Assembly: GCF_039503195.1 (NCBI RefSeq) | Contig: NZ_JBCJKP010000001.1 | Location: 2,356,001 to 2,420,000, forward strand | Reading direction: 5' to 3' | DNA: 64,000 bases | From: Streptomyces mirabilis | GTDB lineage: Bacteria > Actinomycetota > Actinomycetes > Streptomycetales > Streptomycetaceae | In this document: positions 42,753-54,579 of the stretch, piece after piece | Numbering within the stretch: the first letter of the stretch is position 1 | Layout of the letters: each line of letters opens with the position of its first letter | Notes under the pieces: model-generated | Seen by the model: only the letters and a program-made list of their open reading frames with translations | The model's database searches: none | What the model was told of the DNA's origin: nothing | Position numbers and translations under genes: made by a program

Positions 42753-43289
42753 TCAATGATTGTTCTGAGCCAACCGCAACAGGTGATCGGCCAGCGCCTG
42801 ACCGCCGGTGGGATTCCGGCTGATCAACAGCAATGTGTCGTCACCCGCGATCGTCCCGAGAATGTCCTGCAGCTCGGCCTGGTCGATGGCGGAGGCGAGA
42901 AACTGCGCCGCCCCCGGCGGGGTACGGAGAACCACGAGGTTCGCGGACGCCTCCGCGGAGATCAGCAGCTCCGACGAGAGCCGCCGCATCCGCTCCTCCT
43001 TCGCCGACTCCCCCAGCGGCGCGCGCGGGGTGCGGAAACCGCCCTCGCTCGGCACCGCGTAGATGAGGTCGCCGTCGTTGTTGCGGATCTTCACCGCGTT
43101 CAGCTCGTCCAGGTCCCGGGAGAGCGTCGCCTGCGTGACGCTCAGCCCGTCGTCGGCGAGGAGCTTCGCCAACTGGCTCTGGGATCGCACCGGTTGCCGG
43201 TTGAGGATGTCCACGATCCGGCGGTGGCGTGCGGTGCGGGTCTGCGGCACGGCAGGCCCGACGTGCTCGTGATCCTGCGCCTGGCTCAT
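42753..43289 (-). CDS. argR: arginine repressor
   Basis: 178 residues. The N-terminal winged helix ([24 protein letters not shown]...[14 protein letters not shown]) is joined to the hexamerisation and arginine-binding domain with [14 protein letters not shown]. It is the last gene of argCJBDR, 10 bp after argD, so it is made along with the enzymes and feeds back on the ARG boxes before argC and argG. Confidence 0.95.
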   Translation of the reverse strand: MSQAQDHEHVGPAVPQTRTARHRRIVDILNRQPVRSQSQLAKLLADDGLSVTQATLSRDLDELNAVKIRNNDGDLIYAVPSEGGFRTPRAPLGESAKEERMRRLSSELLISAEASANLVVLRTPPGAAQFLASAIDQAELQDILGTIAGDDTLLLISRNPTGGQALADHLLRLAQNNH

Positions 43290-43299
43290 CGTCGTCGTC

Positions 43300-44501
<1,202 letters not shown>

Positions 44502-44505
<4 letters not shown>

Positions 44506-45418
44506 TCGGCGTCCCCCTGCTCATCGGGCCGTGCGTCCGGCACGACCATCGTGCCGATCCCCTCGTCGGTGAAGATCTCCAGCAGGATCGAGTGCTGGAC
44601 CCGGCCGTCGATGACGCGGGCGGTGGTGACGCCGTTGCGCACGGCGTGCAGGCAGCCCTCCATCTTCGGCACCATGCCGCTGGCCAGCTCCGGCAGCAGC
44701 TTCTCCAGTTCGGAGGCGGTCAGGCGGCTGATCACCTCGTCGCTGTCGGGCCAGTCCTCGTAGAGGCCCTCGACGTCCGTGAGGACCATGAGGGTTTCGG
44801 CGCCCAGTGCCGCAGCGAGAGCCGCAGCCGCCGTATCAGCATTGACGTTGTAGACATGTCCGTCGTCCTGGCTCCGGGCGATCGAGGAGACGACCGGGAT
44901 CCGGCCGTCGGCGAGCAGTGCCTCGATCGCGCCCGTGTCGATCGCGGTGATCTCGCCCACCCGCCCGATGTCGACCAACTCCCCGTCGATCTCGGGCTGG
45001 TGCTTGGTGGCGGTGATGGTGTGCGCGTCCTCGCCGGTCATGCCGACGGCGAGCGGCCCGTGCTGGTTGAGCAGTCCGACCAGCTCGCGCTGCACCTGAC
45101 CGGCCAGGACCATGCGTACGACGTCCATGGCGTCCTCGGTGGTGACGCGCAGGCCCGCCTTGAACTCGCTGACGATGCCGTGCCGGTCGAGGGCGGCGCT
45201 GATCTGCGGGCCGCCGCCGTGCACGACGACGGGCTTGAGTCCTGCCTGTCGCAGGAACACCACGTCCTGGGCGAAGGCGGCCTTCAGCTCCTCGTTCACC
45301 ATGGCGTTTCCGCCGAACTTGATGACGACCGTCTTGCCGTTGTGGCGGGTCAGCCACGGCAGCGCCTCGATGAGGATCCGGGCCTTGGGCAGTGCGGTGT
45401 GTTTCCGCGTCACGTTGG

Positions 45419-45422
<4 letters not shown>
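44502..45422 (-). CDS. argB: acetylglutamate kinase
   Basis: 306 residues of the amino acid kinase family. [10 protein letters not shown] (phosphate loop), [14 protein letters not shown] and [16 protein letters not shown] are diagnostic. It phosphorylates N-acetylglutamate. The N-terminal helix typical of arginine-inhibited hexameric enzymes is present ([17 protein letters not shown]), so feedback inhibition by arginine is expected. ATGA overlap with argJ. Confidence 0.96.
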
Positions 45423-47607
<2,185 letters not shown>

Positions 47608-47619
47608 CTAGATGGCATG

Positions 47620-47648
47620 ACTATACGTTTCGCTGCACGTTTATGCAA
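47620..47648 (-). promoter_or_regulatory. argC promoter overlapped by an ARG box
   Basis: On the minus strand, TTGCAT (47643-47648), 17-bp spacer, TATAGT (47620-47625), giving a start near 47613 and a short leader. The ARG box tgcacgtttatgca (47634-47647) covers the -35 and spacer. ArgR bound there would block RNA polymerase. Confidence 0.75.
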
Positions 47649-47671
47649 TCTGCCCGTATAGGATCGCCGTC

Positions 47672-48415
47672 ATGGCACTGCGACCTGTTCAGGTGAACAT
47701 AAAGGCTCTTGACGACTCGGCGGTCGGCCGGTTCTGGGCGGAGGCGCTCGGCTGGGGTGTGTCCAGCGAGGGGCCCGGCGTGACCAACGTCGAACCCGGC
47801 GGCGGCTTCGTCTGGCCGGACCCCGTCGCCGTCTGCATCGACGTCGTCACCGTCCCGGAACCCAGGACAACGACGAAGAACCGTGTGCACCTCGATCTCG
47901 CCACCACTTCCGCGACCCATCAGGCGGAGTTGGTCGCGCGCCTCCGGGCTCTCGGTGCGACGCCCGCCGACGTGGGCCAGGGCGACGTGCCGTGGACGGT
48001 CCTCGCCGACCCGGAGGGCAACGAGTTCTGCGTGCTGGAGCCCCGGGAGATCTACCGGGACACCGGGCCGATCGCCGCGGTGGTGGTCGACTGCGCGGAT
48101 CCGCGGGCCATGGCCCGGTTCTGGGGTGAGGCGACGGACTGGACCCTGCACGAGGTGACCGACGATCACGCGGTGTTGCGCTCCGCCAAGGGGGTCGGCC
48201 CCTATCTCGAGTTCCTCCGCAAGCCCGGCGTGAAGACCGTGCCGGACCGCGTCCATCTCGACCTGCTGCCCTACCCCGGTGACGACAAAGCAGCGGAGGT
48301 GGCCCGGCTGCGGGGCCTCGGCGCCACCGACCTCGACCTCGGCCAGGGCGACGTCCCGTGGACGTGCCTGGCCGACCCGGAGGGACACGAGTTCTGCGTC
48401 CTCGGCCGGTCCTGA
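47672..48415 (+). CDS. double-domain VOC (glyoxalase-fold) protein
   Basis: 247 residues made of two VOC modules. Each ends with the same signature, LGQGDVPWTCLADPEGHEFCVL in the second and GQGDVPWTVLADPEGNEFCVLE in the first, and starts with KALDDSAVGRFWAEALGW or DPRAMARFWGEATDW. Metal ligands of true glyoxalases are not obvious. Substrate unknown. It is divergent from argC. A TAGGAT at 47659-47664 sits seven bases before the ATG at 47672, so the message may be leaderless. Confidence 0.85.
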   Translation: MALRPVQVNIKALDDSAVGRFWAEALGWGVSSEGPGVTNVEPGGGFVWPDPVAVCIDVVTVPEPRTTTKNRVHLDLATTSATHQAELVARLRALGATPADVGQGDVPWTVLADPEGNEFCVLEPREIYRDTGPIAAVVVDCADPRAMARFWGEATDWTLHEVTDDHAVLRSAKGVGPYLEFLRKPGVKTVPDRVHLDLLPYPGDDKAAEVARLRGLGATDLDLGQGDVPWTCLADPEGHEFCVLGRS

Positions 48416-48531
48416 CGCGCAGCCGCGACGGCACGGTCGGCGCGGCCACCGCGACCGCAGGGCGCCGACGGCGGACGCGCGTGGGGTGGGGTCAGGGGCG
48501 GGAGGGCCGGGTCAGGGGCGCGAGGTACAGG

Positions 48532-48960
48532 TCAGGGGCGGGAGGTGCGGGGCTGGGCGGCGCGCTCCGTGCTCCGCTCGGCGTGCTGCTCCGCGCGCTT
48601 CTCCTTGATGCGGACCTCTTCCTTGCGGACCTCGGCCCGGGTGGCGCGCTCCCGGCGCAGCCATCCCGGGTCCTCCTGCTTCAGGGCGTCGATCTGCTCC
48701 GTGGTGAGGGCCTCGGTGACCCCACCGCGGGCGAGCCCGGCGATGGAGATGCCGAGCCGCGCGGCGACCACGGGCCGGGGGTGCGGGCCGTTGCGCCACA
48801 GCTCCTGGAGCCACGCGGGCGGATCGGCCTGCAGGGCGGTCAGCTCGGCGCGCGAGACGACGCCCTCCTGGAACTCGGCGGGGGTGGCCTCGAGGTACAC
48901 ACCCAGCTTCTTCGCCGCGGTGGCGGGCTTCATGGTCTGGGTGGTCTGGTGCGACGTCAT
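48532..48960 (-). CDS. DUF5997 family protein
   Basis: 142 residues. The N-terminal MKPATAAKKLGVYLEATPAEFQ, PPAWLQELWRNGPHPRPVVAARLGIS and a helix-turn-helix-like segment (VAARLGISIAGLARGG) define this actinobacterial family of unknown function. The C-terminal ~40 residues are a charged Arg/Glu/Lys helix. It is divergent from the LysR-substrate-domain gene, an arrangement that suggests a functional pair. An alternative start is ATG 48933. Confidence 0.8.
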   Translation of the reverse strand: MTSHQTTQTMKPATAAKKLGVYLEATPAEFQEGVVSRAELTALQADPPAWLQELWRNGPHPRPVVAARLGISIAGLARGGVTEALTTEQIDALKQEDPGWLRRERATRAEVRKEEVRIKEKRAEQHAERSTERAAQPRTSRP

Positions 48961-49017
48961 GCGTCAAGGGTATCGAGCGTGTGCGCGACCTCCGACCACG
49001 ACCGATAGCCTGGCGAG

Positions 49018-49815
49018 GTGACAGGCTCGGAAGTACCCCCTTCGTTCCGGCTCGCCTATGTCCCGGGAGTGACGCCCACGAAGTGGGTGCGGATCTGGAA
49101 CGAGCGGCTGCCCGACATCCCCCTCACCCTCGTCGCCGTCTCCACCGACGAGGCGTTCGACGTGCTGCGGGGCCGCGGCGCCGACGCCGGATTCGTGCGG
49201 CTGCCGGTCGACCGGGAGGACCTCAGCGCGATCCCCCTCTACACCGAGACGACGGTGGTCGTGGTCCCCAAGGACCACATCGTGGCGGCGGTCGACGAGG
49301 TGACCTCCGAGGATCTGGCCGACGAGATCGTGCTGCACCCCCTCGACGACACGCTCGGCTGGGAGCGTCCGCCGGGGCAGCCCGCGTTCGAGCGCCCCGC
49401 CACCACGGCGGACGCCGTCGAACTCGTGGCGGCGGGCATCGGGCTCCTCGTCGTCCCCCAGTCCCTCGCCCGCCTGCACCACCGCAAGGACCTCACCTAC
49501 CGGCCGGTCACGGACGCCCCGGAATCACGCGTCGCGCTGTCCTGGCCACAGGACGCGACCACCGATCTGGTCGAGGACTTCATCGGGATCGTCCGCGGCC
49601 GGACCGTCAACAGCTCACGGGGACGCGCCCAGGCCCCGGCGGCGCCCGCGGCCAAGACGAAGGCCAAGCGTCCCGAGACGGGCGGCGGCGCACGGCGCAA
49701 GCCCGCCGCGGGCAAGTCGTCCGGCAAGTCGACGACCGGCCGGAACCCCCGCGGCGGCGGTTCCGGAGGCGCCAAGGGCGGCGCCAAGCGGGGCAAGCCC
49801 CGCGGTCGTTCCTGA
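49018..49815 (+). CDS. LysR substrate-binding domain protein without HTH, basic tail
   Basis: 265 residues. Residues 8-200 match the periplasmic-binding-like effector domain of LysR regulators (FRLAYVPGVTPTKWVRIW, DAGFVRLPVD, TTVVVVPKDHIVAAV, ELVAAGIGLLVVPQSLARL). The usual N-terminal helix-turn-helix is absent. Residues ~205-265 are a Lys/Arg/Gly/Ala-rich disordered tail (KTKAKRPETGGGARRKP) that could bind nucleic acid non-specifically. The GTG start follows TAGCCT by six bases with no ribosome site, so the mRNA is probably leaderless. Confidence 0.82.
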   Translation: MTGSEVPPSFRLAYVPGVTPTKWVRIWNERLPDIPLTLVAVSTDEAFDVLRGRGADAGFVRLPVDREDLSAIPLYTETTVVVVPKDHIVAAVDEVTSEDLADEIVLHPLDDTLGWERPPGQPAFERPATTADAVELVAAGIGLLVVPQSLARLHHRKDLTYRPVTDAPESRVALSWPQDATTDLVEDFIGIVRGRTVNSSRGRAQAPAAPAAKTKAKRPETGGGARRKPAAGKSSGKSTTGRNPRGGGSGGAKGGAKRGKPRGRS

Positions 49816-49850
49816 CCTGGGCCGAAACGCCGTCGGCCCCTCGCCAGGAT

Positions 49851-49890
49851 GGCCCGGCAGATGAAGACCGGAAGGGCCCGGCAGATGAAG
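49851..49890. repeat. 16-bp direct repeat before the MerR promoter
   Basis: ggcccggcagatgaag occurs at 49851-49866 and 49875-49890, 24 bp apart, ending one base before the -35 of the MerR promoter. Confidence 0.7.
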
Positions 49891-49891
49891 C

Positions 49892-49922
49892 TTGACCTGG
49901 AGCACACTCCAGGTTCTACGGT
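49892..49922 (+). promoter_or_regulatory. MerR-type promoter with palindromic operator
   Basis: TTGACC (49892-49897) and TACGGT (49917-49922) are 19 bp apart, with the palindrome acctggag-caca-ctccaggt (49895-49914) in the spacer. An over-long spacer holding a dyad is the hallmark of MerR-activated promoters. The ATG is at 49929. Confidence 0.75.
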
Positions 49923-49928
49923 TTCTCC

Positions 49929-50342
49929 ATGGCCAGCGAACAGCCCCTCCCCCAGGGGCCGACGCTCACGATCGCCCAGGTCGTCGAGCGCACCGGACTC
50001 TCGCACGACACGCTGCGGTACTACGAGAAGGCCGGCCTGATCCAACGGGTCGGCCGGACCACCGGGAACCAGCGGCGCTACGAGGCGGCCGACCTGGCCT
50101 GGCTGGAGTTCCTCATCCGGCTGCGCGAGACGGGCATGTCGATCGCGGACATGCAGCGGTTCGCCGAGTTGCGGGCGCGCGGCGACGCCACGGTTCCCGA
50201 CCGGCTCGCGATGCTCCGGGAGCACCGCGCCGACCTCGCGGACCGCATCCGGGCGCTGCGCCGCAACGCGGCCTCCCTCGACGACAAGATCGACCACTAC
50301 GAACGGCTGCTCGACCAGCCGGGATCGGACGAACTCCCATGA
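49929..50342 (+). CDS. MerR-family regulator
   Basis: 137 residues. The N-terminal winged helix-turn-helix is LTIAQVVERTGLSHDTLRYYEKAGLI, followed by RRYEAADLAWLEFLIRLRETGMSI and a dimerisation coiled coil. It lacks the cysteine pattern of metal- or SoxR-type members, so it probably senses a small molecule. It is co-transcribed with the CMD-family gene through an ATGA overlap and probably controls its own promoter (49892-49922). Confidence 0.92.
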   Translation: MASEQPLPQGPTLTIAQVVERTGLSHDTLRYYEKAGLIQRVGRTTGNQRRYEAADLAWLEFLIRLRETGMSIADMQRFAELRARGDATVPDRLAMLREHRADLADRIRALRRNAASLDDKIDHYERLLDQPGSDELP

Positions 50343-50782
50343 CGCTCACGAACACCGCCACCACTCGCGAGGAGCGCTTCGAGCACGGCCTGGAGGTCCT
50401 CAAGCGCGTCGACGGCGAGGCCGGACAGCGCGTCGTCGACGCGCTCGGCGACATCAATCCCGAACTCGGCCACCAGATCGTCTCCTGGGCCTTCGGCGAC
50501 ATCTACGACCGGCCCGGACTCGCCCCGCGCGACCGCCAGTTGGTGACGCTGGGCATGCTCACCGCGCTCGGCGGCTGTGAGACCCAGTTGGAGGTGCACG
50601 TCAACGCGGCCCTGAACGTGGGTCTTTCGCCGGACGAGATCGTGGAGTCGCTGCTGCACTCGGCCGTCTACTGCGGCATACCGAAGGCGATGAACGCGAG
50701 CCTGGTCGCGAAGAAGGTCTTCGCCGAGCGTGGGCTGCTGCCCGCCGGGCAGCAGCCCACGCCTCCGGCTACCGCTGCCTGA
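50339..50782 (+). CDS. carboxymuconolactone decarboxylase family protein
   Basis: 147 residues. CMD fold: APRDRQLVTLGMLTALGGCETQLEVHVNAALNVGLSPDEIVE and LLHSAVYCGIPKAMNA. Only one Cys is in the helix (GGCETQ, not CxxC), so the AhpD-type disulfide chemistry is not available; a decarboxylase or isomerase role is more likely. Its 3' end overlaps the convergent arabinofuranosidase gene by 14 bp. Confidence 0.88.
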   Translation: MTLTNTATTREERFEHGLEVLKRVDGEAGQRVVDALGDINPELGHQIVSWAFGDIYDRPGLAPRDRQLVTLGMLTALGGCETQLEVHVNAALNVGLSPDEIVESLLHSAVYCGIPKAMNASLVAKKVFAERGLLPAGQQPTPPATAA

Positions 50783-53243
50783 TCCGCAGGAAGGTCACGG
50801 AGTTCGCCGGGAAGGTGTAGGTGAACTTGTCGGCGACGCCGTCGAAGGTGGACTTCACGGGGGCGACCGCGCTCACCGCCTCCGAGTTCACCGCCTCCGG
50901 CGCCGCCTGGAGGGTGGTGACGGCGGCCTTGCGGCCCGCCTTCGCCCCGCCCAGGTCGATCGCGGTACGGGCGTCCGCCGCCTGCGCGTTGACGACCTTG
51001 ACGATCAGGTCGCCGGTCCTCGCGTCCCGCGTGACGATCTGACGGAACGGCTCCGCGGGCTTGTCGTCCTTGAAGCTCCCCCACTCCTGGCCGTCCAGGT
51101 AGAGGGTCACCTGCCGGCCGCGGACCTTGATGTGGACGTCGTACGCCTTGCCCGTCTCGATCGTGCCGGGCTTGGACATCAGGGTCGACTTGCCGCCGTC
51201 CACGGCCTGTTCGACCGCGGTCGTGGTGTTGTTCCAGCCGCCGAGGTTCCACCAGTAGTAGTTGCCGGTGTCCTTGACGCCGAAGGCGACGAGGAAGCCC
51301 TCCTTGCCGGACTTCTTGGTGGCCTTCACGTGCAGGTCGTAGTCGTGCCAGGCCGGGTCGCCCGCCGACACCATGGTGTTCTCGGCGCCCACGTCGGTCT
51401 GCACGTACTGGCCGTCCTGAAGGCTCCAGCTCCCGCCGCCCGTGTGGGTCCACCGGGAGGCGTCACCGCTGAAGTCGTCGCTGAGCAGCGTGGTGCCGTC
51501 GGCGCCGGTCACCAACACATCGTCGTACGCCGCCGTGGTCGCCCAGGTCGACAGGCCGACGGCGCCGGAGATGGGCGCGCCCAGCGAGGGCGTGGTGGTG
51601 GCCGTCGACGGCACCACCCGGTCGCCGACGTTGTTCATGAACAGCTTCTGCACCTCGTAGTCGGCCGAACCCCACGAGGCGTGGTTGTTGAACCAGATCA
51701 TGTCGGGCCGCCACTGCACGTAGTCCTCGTTGGCGAGCAGCGGGGCGTACGAGGCGAGCTTGACGACGTCCGCGTTGCGCTCCAGACCGGTCATGTACGC
51801 GGCCTCGGCGAGGGCGTTCTTGAAGGTGTTGCCACCGGAGGCGTACTCGCCGAGAAAGACCTTGGGACCGTTCCTGTCGTAGGAGTCGTAGCGGTCGTTG
51901 TTCTGCAGGAACCACTGGGTGCTGTTGTAGTAGTGCTCGTCGACCATGTCGACGTTCGCTTCCTTGTTGAGCTTCCAGGCGGTGTCGAAGGTGGTGCCGG
52001 AGTCGTCGGGTCCGGCGTTCGAGATCACCTTGATGTTCGGGTACTTGGCCTGGACGGCGGCGCGGAACTGCTTGAAGCGGGCGAAGAACTCGTCGGGAAG
52101 GTTCTCCTCGTTGCCGACTTCGAGGTGCGTGAGGTGGAAGGGCTTGGGGTGGCCCATCGCTGCCCGCTTCCTGCCCCATTCGCTGGTCACCGGCCCGTTG
52201 GCGAACTCGATGAGATCGAGGGTGTCCTGGACGTGGCGCTTGAGGAGCGCGTCGTCGTCGGTGGCCTGGTTCTGGCCGCAGCCGGTGACGAGCGCGGGCA
52301 CCACGGGCAGCGGCATGGCGCCGATGTCCTCGGCGAACTGGAAGTACTCGTAGTAGCCGAGCCCGTAACTCTGGTTGTAGCCCCAGAAGTTGGAGTTGGT
52401 GGCGCGCTGCTCGACCGGGCCGATGGTGTCCTTCCACTGGTACGAGCGCCGGCGCTGATAGCCCGAGGCCTCGTCGTAGCCCTGCATGCTGCCGGTGTTG
52501 ACCAGGCAGCCGCCGGGGAAGCGCACGAAGCCGGGATGCAGGGCGGCGATCTTCTCGGCGAGGTCCTTGCGCAGGCCATGGCCCTTGTACGTGTCCCGCG
52601 GGATGAGCGAGATCATGTCGAGCGCGACGGGGGCGTCGGCGGCGACGGTGAGGCGCCCGGTGGTGCTGTCGCGGGTGGCGGTGAACCTGGCCCGGTACTT
52701 GGCCCAGCCGCCGCGCGCGGTGACCTGCCGGGCCTCGGCGAGCGCGCCGTCGGCGTCGTGCAGGGTCACGGTGAGCGGCGTCCTCGCGTCCGCGCGGGCC
52801 CAGACCGAGAAGTCGTACGTCTTGCCGCTCTCGACCCTGATCCCGGTGTTGTAACCGGAGTTGGTGACGGACGAGCCGGCGCCGAGCGCGAGGTAGGTGC
52901 GGTTGCGGGCGTCGAGGCGCCCGCCGTCGTCCAGGGTCGTCGTGGTGCCCGTGGTGGCCCAGGAGGTGAGCGGCGTATAGGACCTGTTGTCGGCGGTGCT
53001 GTACTCGAACGACCGGTTCTGGACGAGTTCCGCGTACAGTCCGCCGTCCGCGGCGCGGTTGATGTCCTCGAAGAAGACGCCGTACATGGTGTCGTCGATC
53101 TTCACACCCGAGCCCTTCGGGTCGACGGTGATCGCGTAGTCGGTGACGTCGGCGGCGTGGGCGGGCCCGGGAACGACGGCTGAGGCCACCAGGAGTGCGG
53201 TGGCCGTGAGTCCGAGTCTCCAACGGGTGCGGGTGCGTGACAT
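50769..53243 (-). CDS. secreted alpha-L-arabinofuranosidase, GH51-like
   Basis: 824 residues. A Sec signal (RWRLGLTATALLVASAVVPG, ending AHA) is followed by an N-terminal carbohydrate-binding-like segment (SGYNTGIRVESGKTYDFSVWA), a TIM barrel with acid/base Glu in THLEVGNEENLP and nucleophile Glu in VFLGEYASGG, then an inserted beta-sandwich of ~170 residues (DDFSGDASRWTHTGGGSW...YYWWNLGGWNN) and a C-terminal beta domain ending FPANSVTFLRIRQR. It removes arabinose side chains from arabinan or arabinoxylan outside the cell. Start ATG 53243 (MSRTRTRW). Confidence 0.9.
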   Translation of the reverse strand: MSRTRTRWRLGLTATALLVASAVVPGPAHAADVTDYAITVDPKGSGVKIDDTMYGVFFEDINRAADGGLYAELVQNRSFEYSTADNRSYTPLTSWATTGTTTTLDDGGRLDARNRTYLALGAGSSVTNSGYNTGIRVESGKTYDFSVWARADARTPLTVTLHDADGALAEARQVTARGGWAKYRARFTATRDSTTGRLTVAADAPVALDMISLIPRDTYKGHGLRKDLAEKIAALHPGFVRFPGGCLVNTGSMQGYDEASGYQRRRSYQWKDTIGPVEQRATNSNFWGYNQSYGLGYYEYFQFAEDIGAMPLPVVPALVTGCGQNQATDDDALLKRHVQDTLDLIEFANGPVTSEWGRKRAAMGHPKPFHLTHLEVGNEENLPDEFFARFKQFRAAVQAKYPNIKVISNAGPDDSGTTFDTAWKLNKEANVDMVDEHYYNSTQWFLQNNDRYDSYDRNGPKVFLGEYASGGNTFKNALAEAAYMTGLERNADVVKLASYAPLLANEDYVQWRPDMIWFNNHASWGSADYEVQKLFMNNVGDRVVPSTATTTPSLGAPISGAVGLSTWATTAAYDDVLVTGADGTTLLSDDFSGDASRWTHTGGGSWSLQDGQYVQTDVGAENTMVSAGDPAWHDYDLHVKATKKSGKEGFLVAFGVKDTGNYYWWNLGGWNNTTTAVEQAVDGGKSTLMSKPGTIETGKAYDVHIKVRGRQVTLYLDGQEWGSFKDDKPAEPFRQIVTRDARTGDLIVKVVNAQAADARTAIDLGGAKAGRKAAVTTLQAAPEAVNSEAVSAVAPVKSTFDGVADKFTYTFPANSVTFLRIRQR

Positions 53244-53397
53244 GGATACTCCGCGGCTCTGTGGTGTTGAGTTGTTCGAGGCCTTGAGCTGTTCGGGATT
53301 TCGGACAACGATCAGTACTTCGAACGGCAAGATAGGGAGGGGGTCAGAGCGCGTCAATGGGTCGCGCGGCATCGCATGGGACGGAGAGCGGGACGGT

Positions 53398-53853
53398 ATG
53401 GGCGAGTTCTGGCCAGTGACGGACGTGCTCGCCCATCTGGGCGGGAGCTGGCGGGTGGAGCGCTCGGTGCGGGATCTCGCGAGCGGCGCGGAGGGGCGGT
53501 TCACGGGGACGACGGTTTTCGGCCCGCTGGGGGAACCGGGAGCGCCGTACGGACTTCTGCACCAGGAATCCGGCACGTTCGTGTGGCAGGGCACGCCCCG
53601 GCCCGCCGAACGGACGCTGCGGTTCCTGCCGGGGCCGAGCCCCGCGACGGCCCTCGTCCAGTTCTCCGACGGCCGCCCCTTCCACGACCTGGACCTGAGC
53701 ACCGGCCGGTGCGTCGCCGACCACCCGTGCGCGGCGGACCTCTACCGGGGCGAGTTCACGGTGCGGGACGAGAACCACTGGCGCACGGTGTGGCGGGTGG
53801 GCGGCCCCGCCAAGGACCTCGTCCTCACGACCGACTACACACGGCTGCCCTAG
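53398..53853 (+). CDS. DUF6314-type small protein
   Basis: 151 residues starting MGEFWPVTDVLAHLGGSWRVERSV. It has a beta-barrel look with conserved FTGTTVFGPL, YGLLHQESGTFVW, LRFLPGP, LVQFSDGRPFHDLDLSTG and HPCAADLYRGEFTV; I recall this pattern from the DUF6314 family, which resembles lipocalin-like folds. Function unknown. The ATG at 53398 follows GGGACGG. The stop overlaps the convergent phosphatase-fold gene by four bases. Confidence 0.72.
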   Translation: MGEFWPVTDVLAHLGGSWRVERSVRDLASGAEGRFTGTTVFGPLGEPGAPYGLLHQESGTFVWQGTPRPAERTLRFLPGPSPATALVQFSDGRPFHDLDLSTGRCVADHPCAADLYRGEFTVRDENHWRTVWRVGGPAKDLVLTTDYTRLP

Positions 53854-54434
53854 GCGTGCTGCGGCACGCCTTCCAGGCGCAGGTTCCAGCGGCCGTTGAC
53901 GCCGGTGAGGGTGATCGTCGACAGGGGGCGGACGTCGATGTTCCAGTACGTCGAGGGCTGGGCCTTGAGCGCGTAGACGAGCGCGGCCCGCACCACCGAG
54001 GGTTCGGCCACCGCGACGATCCGGCTGCCGTCGTCCGCCGGGCGGGTGCCGAGCCAGCCGCCGACGCGGGAGATGAAGGAGGTCAGGGACTCGCCGCCGT
54101 GCGGGGCGGAGCGCGGATCGGCGAGCCAGGCGTCGACCGCCGACGGCTCGCGGGCCATCGCCTCACCCAGCGTGAAGCCGCGCCAGCGGCCCATGTCGCA
54201 GTCGCGCAGCGCGGGTTGCGCCAGCGGCGCGTACCCGAGGGCGTCGCCGGTGGCACGGCTGCGCGGGGTCGGTGAGCAGTAGCGCAGCTCGGCCGCCGCC
54301 AGTGGTACCAGTTCCGGGGCGGCGCGCTGCACCTCGTCCCAGCCGGCCTGGTCCAGCGGCCGGTCGTCCTCGAAGCGTTCGGCCAGCAGCGAGGAGCTGC
54401 GAGCGGCGGCGACGAAAGTGACCCGAAGATGCAT
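53850..54434 (-). CDS. histidine-phosphatase-fold protein lacking catalytic residues
   Basis: 194 residues with the layout of the histidine phosphatase superfamily: AELRYCSPTPRSRATGDALG (second Arg block), DCDMGRWRGFTLGEAMA, HGGESLTSFISRVGGWL, and a C-terminal IVAVAEPSVVRAALVYAL. The defining RHG near the N-terminus reads VAAARSSSLL, and the second catalytic His (usually VxHGG) is replaced in VAVAEPSV. Phosphoryl transfer by the normal route is therefore unlikely; it may be a binding or regulatory relative. The sequence is otherwise well kept, so it is not a decaying gene. Confidence 0.75.
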   Translation of the reverse strand: MHLRVTFVAAARSSSLLAERFEDDRPLDQAGWDEVQRAAPELVPLAAAELRYCSPTPRSRATGDALGYAPLAQPALRDCDMGRWRGFTLGEAMAREPSAVDAWLADPRSAPHGGESLTSFISRVGGWLGTRPADDGSRIVAVAEPSVVRAALVYALKAQPSTYWNIDVRPLSTITLTGVNGRWNLRLEGVPQHA

Positions 54435-54545
54435 GCGGAGATCGTGGAGTGCGGGACTCCGCAGGTCAATAGGCGTTACGCAAGGTATACGCAGGCTTGG
54501 CGGAGTGCACTTGCCGAAGCGGACCCGTGGGAGGGGGCGGGGCTG

Positions 54546-54571
54546 GGCCCCCGGGGGATCCCCTGGGGGCC
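54546..54571 (-). terminator. GC hairpin after the carotenoid-oxygenase remnant
   Basis: ggcccccgggg-gat-cccctgggggcc, an 11-bp stem with a single T bulge and 3-nt loop, 9 bp after the remnant's stop codon at 54580. Confidence 0.55.
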
Positions 54572-54579
54572 ACTGGCGG

